Under the pieces are notes generated by a model. It saw nothing but the letters and a program-made list of their open reading frames with translations. It did not search any database and had not been told where the DNA came from. The position numbers and the translations under genes were made by a program. This document shows, piece after piece, positions 49,101 to 59,047 of a stretch of 64,000 nucleotides of DNA. The stretch covers positions 29,152,173 to 29,216,172 of the forward strand of contig NC_092693.1 of assembly GCF_964275005.1 (NCBI RefSeq), given 5' to 3'. Numbering within the stretch: position 1 is the first letter of the stretch; every line of letters begins with the position of its first letter. Source of the stretch: Diadema setosum (lineage: Eukaryota; Echinodermata; Echinoidea; Diadematoida; Diadematidae).

Positions 49101-52100
49101 TACAAAGAATATCTAGACCAAAAATGAGCACTTTTGGAGCTTTATTTACTGATTTAGATAAAAAAGTCTGATTTCTTGCATAAATTAGCATAATTAATCA
49201 AAATAAAGTAAAAGAAGACTATTTTGGAAAATTTAAATATACGATCTTGTAGATTACATCGCACACTACCATTGTGCAAATTTCCGCGGCGATAGCGCGA
49301 TCCATGGCCGAGATCTTAATGGGGGGCCCTTTAGGCCCCCCCCCCCCCCCCCCAGTCTTTCGAGCTACCAAAATAGCCCAGTCTTTTTAGGGTTAAGTTT
49401 TAAACTGAAGAACACAAAAAACCCTTGTAATATTTTAGATAATATGATACAGGAGATGAAATGTATTATCATTGTAGTTGTCAATGTCAGGAGAAGTAAT
49501 GACAGTAGTATTAGCATAGTAGTATCATCATCAACATCAATGTCATTGTATTACTATCAGGTGGGGAAGTGCTGTTAAAGTGATTTTTGTTTTTTAGTGA
49601 TTATTACTATTCATTTTTCTTACAAATGGATTTGCCAGTTTTAGTGAAACTCACTTGTGGTTTTAATCATGCAGACAAGGGTATTTCTGCACATCTTTGA
49701 ATATCTGTAAAAAAAAAAAATATATACTTGTTGACAGTATGTGCTCTTTGTAGTTTCAATTTGAGCAATGATACAAATGTATTCCTTTGTTTAGGATTTT
49801 GGCTCTGGAGAAACTGGGTGCAGTTTTCAATCAAGTATCTACACAGCTGAAATATACGCCAAGAAAGTTTGCCATTAATCTGGAAAATAGCAATGTCATC
49901 GTCGTGGAAACTGACCACAACGCCTACACAGATGCAACGAAGGCACAGCGAAAACAGCAGATGGCTGAGGTACAAAAATGTCAAATAAATATTTTACACA
50001 TTAATTTTTATTCAGATGTTGTGTGTCAAATTCTGTGCATGATAGAAGTGATAATTGTCATATAGTTACTTGAAACAGTTTGCACGAATCTGCTGGGTAC
50101 AGCATAATATGTCTAGTTTTTACCTGTGCTGGAGGACATTCTTAATGATTTTATCGGCAAAATGAGCCTATGTCTTACTGTTTTTAAAGCTGGTGCTCTC
50201 TTGTGCACCTTGGAAAGTATATAGTCTTGTCGGGCGTGCATCTGTCCCTTCATATGAAGAGACCGAATTGAAATTGGTCAATGATGCTATAAACAAGCAT
50301 ATGTCTGAATTCATTTGAATGTCATACATGGATCCTGAGACCACAATGAAATACATGCCCTCACAGGAATGGTTGTTGTGCAATAATTAGTATGCTAATG
50401 CATTTTCTATGTCTCTCAGTACATACCTTTTGAAACTTAAGTTACACATTGTCACAAAAAAATATATGAGCCTTTTCTCTCTTTGAACAATGTATCATTG
50501 AGACCTCATGAATTTGTAGGTCCTCCTTTGTCAATTTATTTTGGGCATATGCTATATATGTCATATGTGTTGTGAGCATAAAATTTAAAACATGGGGACT
50601 TTGGAAACAGTTTTGTGAGTGGCTTACATTCACAATTGAGGGCGGCAACAATGGAATGGTAAAATTTAGCTGAATGAGCTCTCGATAGATGTCAGAGTTA
50701 AAGGGATGGTACAGTATTGGTGGAGATGAGAATTGGGCTTTTAATTTTTTGCGAGATACCAAGAAAACACTTATGATATAGTACAGAGCATACCATTTTA
50801 AGAGAAATTCAAAGTTTATTTGATGAAAATCGGGTTTGGAATGACTGAAACATCCAATAACAAAGTAAAACAAAGCAATCGTAATAAAGTGTGGGTCGCA
50901 CACTTTATTAGAATGGCTCTTTTTTGGATATCTCAGCCATTTCAAAACCAATTTTCATCAAATAAACATTGAATTCCTCATAGAATTACATGCTCTTTCA
51001 TATTTCATAAGAGGTTTCTCGTTATCTCCCCAAAAATATTAGAAACCCGAAATTAGGTCTCAGCCAAAACTGTACGATCCTTTTAAGCTATTTTGCATAT
51101 GAAAAACTCCAAAAGGGAGAAGAAAAAAAACACACACCAAAACAACAGCAACCAAACAACCAAATATTGAGATGCGATTGTCAACTATATCGTCGCCGGT
51201 CACACGAACCGACGAATCCCTCAGGTTTGCGTAAGAATGACAATTCGAGAAAATCGCGTTTGAAGTTAACCCATTTTTGACTTATGGTTGCTACGCTTTC
51301 ATGTCTATAATTTCCAATTATTTTTGTAGTACATCAGACTTCAATTCTTGCTCTAATTTGTGAAGTTTTATCGAATTGTATTGTTAACAAATAAGCGGGA
51401 AATTGTCAAAGAGCTGCATGCATGTATTTTCGGTCTGCAAAGAACATTGTCATTTTCCATGTGTGTCCATATGTACATGTACATTGAGCGTTGTCATTGT
51501 CAACACATGTATTACATAGTACGCGCACTGTGCGTGCGGTCAATGAACTGTTGAATCTCAAAAATTACACACAAGTCAATGCGCACTGATTCGTCGGTTC
51601 AGTGACCGCGCGTACTAGTACGCGCGGTCACCGAACCGTCGAATCGCCCGATTGTTTAACACACGCGTCTATGGGGAAAACAAATAATTTTCACAAATGG
51701 AATTACATACTTCTACAAAAGTGATAACTACGTAAAAATTACGCCGAATTACACACTGAGAATTTCAGAATATGTAGTATGGAATATCTACTATCGAAAT
51801 GATTGAAAATCTCAAAATCGAAAATTTGACCAAAAATCGAGTGATTTGTCGGTTCGTGTGACCGGCGACGATATCAGCAGTTTATTAGCTAACATTACTC
51901 GTCTAAATATTCTATCATATTCATTGTATTTCATATGATCACGTGGGAGGAGATGCAGGTTTGCGATTTTGGTGTTGTTTATAGTGTGTTTAGGTCTAGT
52001 TAACCCTCAGTGTGTTTAGGTCTAGTTAACCCTCAGACATTATTTCCTCTCCCAATGTCAGGAAATGGTTGAGGCAGCAGGGGAGGAGGAGAAGGAGCTT

Positions 52101-55100
52101 GCAGCCGAGATGGCAGAGGCCTTTCTCCACGAGGAGCTCCCAGAGTCTACCTTCAGCTCCCCCAAGGCGGGAGCCGGCATGTGGGCCTCCAACATCCGGG
52201 TCCTGAACCCCGTGCAGGGCCAGACTCTGGACCTGGTGGAGCTGGAGCAGAACGAGGCGGCGTACAGGTGAGGCCCACGGCTTAGGGAGAGAGCCAGCTT
52301 CTCTTGCCTGGAGGGATTTTATGCTTGATGGCGTCTTGATGCAAAGGGAACGCCACTCTATACTCAAGTCTGACTTTAAATGAAGCCAGATAGACAGTGA
52401 AGTTTCATCGAAATCAGACAAGTTTGCAGAATTTCAGAGTTTCACCTGTTTCCATTGAGTTATGATCAGTCACAATCACCTATATATTTAGACAAGGCAA
52501 TGATTTTATGTCCTTACAGCTCTTCCATAGGTTTGTACTTAAATTTGTTATTCAAGTCTGTTAAAGGTGTTAGTTCCAAAGTATTTCTGATAAATCTGAG
52601 CCCCTTCATCATGATAAAAAATAATTTGAAGGAAGTGATACATCTCTTTGAATTAGTTTCACAAAGGGTATGAAGTGGAGACTTAAATGGTAACATGTAT
52701 ATCAAATTTTTAAAGGTAGGGAATCCCATTTGCATGCCTTAAATGAAGAGTTGTGTAAACACAGTGGTATGTTGAAGAGAGTATCATTTTAGAAACTCCC
52801 ATAAAGTATTGAAAGTGGAAGGTGACATATAGAACATTTTTATTGACCGTTAGATTTTGAATTTAATTTTTTTCGGGGCTCACCGTAAATTCCAGTTCAT
52901 TACTAGGCTACCTTTGCAGACCCATGCACTGCATGTGTGTCCATCATGTATATTTTGTGAATAAAGTTCATCAAAACTTACAAACATTTCTATATACATT
53001 CGTGCCACACACTCTATATGTTATTACATCAGCTCTTATACTTTTAGATTTGTGTTTATAGATTAAAAATACAGAAGACTGCAACAAAAAGGCTTAAGTG
53101 TGGCTGACACACAGAACTACTGAGTAGTTGAGTTTTGTGCATTATTCAAATTGTAGATAACTGTTGACTTCCAAATTTCTAAGCAGTGGCCTAAACAAGT
53201 CCCCTGAGGTTCATATTTAATGTTTTGCTGCATTTTGGGAGTTCTGTAAAAGGTATCCCCTACCTTTAATAGTGCATTTTTTTTACCAGTCCAAATCTTG
53301 CATTCATGCACAAAATTTTGTATCTTCTTCCGTAAGAGCTTTGTGCATATTTCTAATTTTGTTAGGAGCATACCATAAAGGCAAGCAAAGAATACACCAG
53401 ACTGACCAACCATTGATTTGATATGATATGATCTGTTGAAAATAAATCCAACAATCGGTATATTAATCATTGCAAATTGTACATGAAGACATGATCAACA
53501 ATGTTTCATGAAGAAGGTCTTAACTGGTAAACAGAGGTCATCACAACCTTCCAATTGTATCGGTAGTTCCAATTCCTCTCTCTCTTTATATCATCTGTCT
53601 ACCAGCCTGGCAGTGGTAAAGTTTGCCAACAGAGAAGGGGAGACACACGTCCTGGTTGGCACGGCTAAAGATGTCACCCTCAGCCCAAGGACGTGTTCCG
53701 GGGGATCCATACACACGTACCTTGTCAAAGAGGAAGGTGCCAAACTGGAGCTACTGCACAAGGTTTGTTTTGTCTGTCTGTCTGTCTGTTTTAATTTATG
53801 TATCAAATAATACATTTCAACAAAGAGTACAAGTGTGAAGTGTATGCACTTCTTGAACGAAACATGACAGATTGTGTTCATGTGTTACAGTTGTTTGGTC
53901 TTGAGGTCCCTTCAATTTTATATGTGTCGTAGGAATCTATCTCATTTAAATAAAGATATTGTGTTGATGATGTGTTTGTTCTGCTGAGAAAGCTCTGAAA
54001 TGAGCTACACCTCATTCCCTTCAACAATGCTTTGTAGTCAAATGTAACAAATGACCACATGTCAAGTAGTACAGGCTTTTACTTGGGTGGACTTGATGCA
54101 ATTCTTGGAAGTGCCATAGAATGACACATACTTAACACATTACTAGCTGAACAGGGACTGTTTACTGTGTATTGAGATGCTAGTTTTACTGTGTGCTTTG
54201 ATCCACTGTCATAGATATATTGTTATGTGGCAAACAAAACTTTTGATTGTCCCATTTATTCAAATCTATGTTTGCTGCAGACACCTGTAGATGATGTCCC
54301 TTCAGCAATATGTCCATTCCAAGGGAAAGTACTCATCGGCATCGGCAGGCTTCTTAGAGTGTACGACCTCGGCAAGAAGAAACTTCTCCGGAAGTGTGAA
54401 AACAAGGTGAGCGTTGACGTCCGACCATGTAATGCTGCTGTTCCGTCCCACAAGAGAGGCTCGTCCATTGCTCCCTCTGAATGACAGCTGGATGTGATGA
54501 ATGCATGTATACTCGCGCTTCGACTGAAGTGAATTAACCGTGTTGTGAAATCGCATGCAAAGATCTGATCCATCAAGTCAGCATTCAGATTGTACTCACT
54601 AATAGACCATCTGACTTCCCTTTAACAAATCTCCCCTCCCCATTAAAAAAAAAAAAAAAATAAATATACAAGGGCAAAGAAATGCACCCATTACAGTCTT
54701 GTACCCATATCAATGCAGTGTAGTACTAATCCCAAGCTGTTAGCTGTTGAAATATGCTTTTCCTCACCCAAAAGTGTGTTCATGCTTTTGTGCACAAAAT
54801 GTTAAAATATCTCCATAATGGTTGACAGTGTCATATTGCAGGTTGTGAAAGCATGTTCTGCAATTGTTCACTAGCTTGATGATATCTGCTGATGCTTGTT
54901 GTAATATAATATTTCGTCACTGTCACTAAGAGGTTGGTATGTTCAGACAGAGCGCACTTTCCGTAACAGGACAAGCATGTCCCCTAGAAATAGTAATGCA
55001 CATAGTGTTCTGGCTGAGTGTTATAAAATATTTGTCTCTACTTATCATGAAAACTAAGCACAGTGTGCAGTAAATGCAGAGGATATGCATGAATAATTAG

Positions 55101-58100
55101 ATATCTGTGAAAATTTGTGCGACATTTTTTTCTCTTTTCAGGCAGTTGGTGGTTACTGATCTAAATGAAACCAAAGACGGTGTGTGTTACATTCCGACAT
55201 TTTGTATTTCGTTGGTTTTTAATATTTTGTTTGTTCTGCTGCTCTTGTACATGTAACCTTTTTCCTCACAATTCTTCTTGTTTTGTATGTCCCCCAGCAC
55301 ATTCCAAACTTCATTACCAACATCCTGTCATCTGGCAACCGCATCGTGATCAGCGATGTCCAGGAGAGCCTCCACTTCCTCAAGTACAAGCGGCCCGAGA
55401 ACCAGATGGTCATCTTTGCGGACGACTCCAACCCCCGCTGGATAACGGCCACCTGCATGCTGGACCACGACACCATCATGTGTGCAGACAAGTTTGGCAG
55501 TGTCTCGGTGGTGAGTAGGCTCCAGTCTGTATGAAATTTGAAATATTTTTCAAGGATGGCAAACATTCAGTGAGCAGTTGTCGTGTTGTAATACATTTTC
55601 TACCCGAGTGACTGGCTAAAACACGGTCAGACTTAGAATCTTCTTTGCTGCCTCATGATTGTTTTGTTCGTATGCTTCTGCCGTGGGGAGCATAGTATTC
55701 TTTACTTATTTACTTAATTTTGAGTTTGTAGTAGCATTGAATGCCGACGAGATTATGTAAGATTACTGCCATCACCAGCCTTGGTGAATGTATGTCAACT
55801 GTGCAATATTTTCAATCCTTTGTACATTCGATGATAATGCCTTTGATTTCAGCTTATTTTGCTTCCTGAGATGGTAGTCATGTGTCAGCACTGCCTTAGT
55901 GATCATGTATACTTCTATCAGTTCATTCTGCCAAGAGGACCTCTGCTGCTTAGACTCTTAACCTACTTTTTATAGAGCTTTAGTGAACACACATTCCTCA
56001 CAAGTATAGTATCCCACTCTTTTGCCCACTAGTGGCTACTAAGGATAAAATAACGAGAATGATATTCATTCATTTAGATCCTTAATACAATGCTCTAGCT
56101 CAAGTTGGTTCCTCAGAACCCTGCATGTAGGTAACATCAGATGGAATGTTAGGTAACCTGATCAAAGGGGGAAAAGGAGGTTATATTGCTTTATCAGGCA
56201 AATATTGTAGTATTGATGAAATGACATTTTGTGTTAGTTGCTATACTGAATAGGTAATGGTATTCTGCATTGTTTCTCTGGGTGCCCCTTCTCTAGCTGC
56301 GTCTGCCCACGAGTGTCAATGACAATGTTGACGAGGATCCGACAGGCGTGAAGGCCCTTTGGGACCGAGGCCTGCTGAATGGGGCCTCCCAGAAGACGGA
56401 CGTCATTTCCAGCTTCTTTATAGGAGAGACGGTTCTCTCCCTGCAGAAGGCCACCCTGATCCCTGGAGGCTCCGAGTCGGTGGTCTACACCACGCTGTCT
56501 GGGGCTATCGGTGTTCTGGTGCCCTTCACCTCACATGAGGTATGAACCTGTGGTCATTTCATTTCATTTCATTTTCATACCATTCATCTGCAGAAACATT
56601 CAAAGGCGCACGGCTCCCACAATGTGGCACACATCATTCACAAAGTTGCTGTAATTCGGCAGGCTTTTTTCATAGGTGCTAGCTTCATCTTGCCCCAAAC
56701 TTAAATGAAGTGAAAGTTGAGATAGCGGGCTCAGATCAAATTCATCGACCATCAGAGATCCAGTGCATTTGTACCGAGTAATGATGGAAGCAAGCCAGCT
56801 AATTCAATGTGCCGACTGGCCAACAAAGTAGAGGAAGTGTTGACCCATAAAGTACCGCCCTCCCCACTCCAGAATTTCTGCAGCTGCCTTTGACTTCTTG
56901 CATTACTTCTTCTTTTTTTTTTGTCTGAAGACACCTGCACATGGCATCTTGTCCAGATGTTCAAATAGAGTAAGCGATCAGTCGGTCATGGTGTACTTGT
57001 TATGTGTTAGTTTATGTGTTTTCCCATCCGTGACTCAGTGCTTATTCTCAAAATTAGTAACATTTACAGTTATTGTTTACATGGATTTGGTATTATTTCA
57101 CTACAGGACCATGACTTCTTTCAGCACCTGGAGATGCACATGAGGTCAGAATTCCCTCCTCTCTGCGGTAGAGACCACCTGTCGTACCGCTCCTACTACT
57201 ACCCCGTGAAGGTGAGATGCTCTCCTGTAATAACTGATCTTCCATGAGATACTTTCACACACTAGCCCCTTAGATCATGTACCTGTTTACTGTAGATGTG
57301 GAGAGGGTCATTGTGAATTGATCTCCTTACAATCCAATCATTTCTAGGTTCTGTACAACTTGTAAGGATTGAGAATGTGTGTTTTATATTTCGTATGCAT
57401 CTTATTCAGAGTTGGGGGGGGGGGGATGTTCCCCTCTCTTTATCAAAAGAAATTTGAACATACCAAAGAAGTTTGAATGCAATAATGGATATAGTGTTGC
57501 TGAACTTGGAGTAAAATTTATGAAGAAAATATCCCCCTCGAAGTAATTGTCATGTGCTGTGTGTATTCAAATACAATGAGGATTTGTGTGTCATTTTCTA
57601 CTACATCCCACACAGAATGTGATTGATGGTGACCTGTGTGAGCAGTACAACTCAATGGACCTTTCCAAGCAGAGAAGTGTGGCCGAGGAGCTGGATAGGA
57701 ATCCTAGTGAGGTAAGAGTTCACTGGGTGGTATGAATGCATAGTTGTTGGGTTCAGAGGAGCCAAAGAAAGCCTAGCTCTATTTTGCAGAAAACCCCATT
57801 CACTTTGGTTAAATGATCACAGAGAAATGTGGATTGTTGTAAAGCATGTCATGAGTCTGATTCTTCCAAGTTTAGCACTTGGATGCTCTTGTGTGTGAAC
57901 ACAATAGACAGAACTTCAAGGGAAGAGATTCCTGACATGATGCACCACGCGCTACCCCGGGGTATCGTAGTAACCCGGGGTACCACGTTGTGTAGCGCCA
58001 TCTCACGTTCACTCGAGTACAACCGCAGAGTTGCGTATGCGCACTGTACTGACCCGTGGTACGGTGCGATACTCAGTACTCAGTATAGCGCTTCATGCAC

Positions 58101-59016
58101 TGACTACACGCACTATTATAATAGCCCGCTAGCTGTGCCAAAGTTACGATCTCGTAGACGTAGTTTCGATCCCGTAATTTTGTAAGCTTTGTGCACTTTG
58201 TGCCGAACAAAATATCCTTTCGCAATTAGGATCAAGCTGCAAAAATGCCAGCAGGTGATGGGGGCTATGCCGCACTGAAAGGAAAGGGCCGGAAAAGAAG
58301 GAAAATTTCCAGAGAGGAGAGGCTGGAAAACGCGAGGCTTCGCGCCACTCGGAAGTTGGGGAAGGAAGGGGCCGCCGATGTTCTGGAGGTGTTTCAGAAG
58401 GCCAGTGACGCCGGGGATAAGGCGGAGGCAGATGGCATTATTATGACCCTGCTGGCTCAGGGATTAATTGAGAAAACTACAGGATGAAGAGGGTTTTTTT
58501 TACAAGAACAATGGCCATAATTGAATGTTGAAGAATTAATCACACACAAAAAAATTAATTTCCCACTTTTTGGTAACCCAGGGTACAGCCCTAAAAAAAA
58601 AAAAAATAATAATTCAACAAAATGGCCGATTTTTCTGGTACCCCAGGGTACCATTTATGTCATCACATGCTCTACAAAATTCCTCCTTTCTCTTTGACCA
58701 CTGAAGCAAATCGAATGGGGTTTTCTGTAAGATGTGGACCATGAGATATAGTTTCGTGCCCTGAAATTGTATTTGAATTGATTCACTATTTTTAAAGTTA
58801 TCATTGCGGAGGGTCCCATTGTAATTTTTTTTTTTTTTGACATATGGTACTTCATTTGCAAGACAAAGGCAAGGGTGCAGTGATCAGGTATCATTGCATT
58901 TGATAAAGCAGGTATGCAGCAAAGAATGAGTTCATGGAAATAGGTCACACTGAACTATGAGTGATGCAATAATTTGGTTTTTGTAGTTTTTGTTGTGTGT
59001 TTTTTGATGATGATGA

Positions 59017-59047
<31 letters not shown>

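Noticed and set aside
50442..50951. 169-codon minus-strand ORF
   Set aside because: Half of it is the same MITE sequence and the other half has no recognisable domain.
57829..58185. 118-codon ORF upstream of the nested 80-codon ORF
   Set aside because: It crosses the left palindromes of the insert, has no recognisable motif and a start inside ordinary intron sequence.
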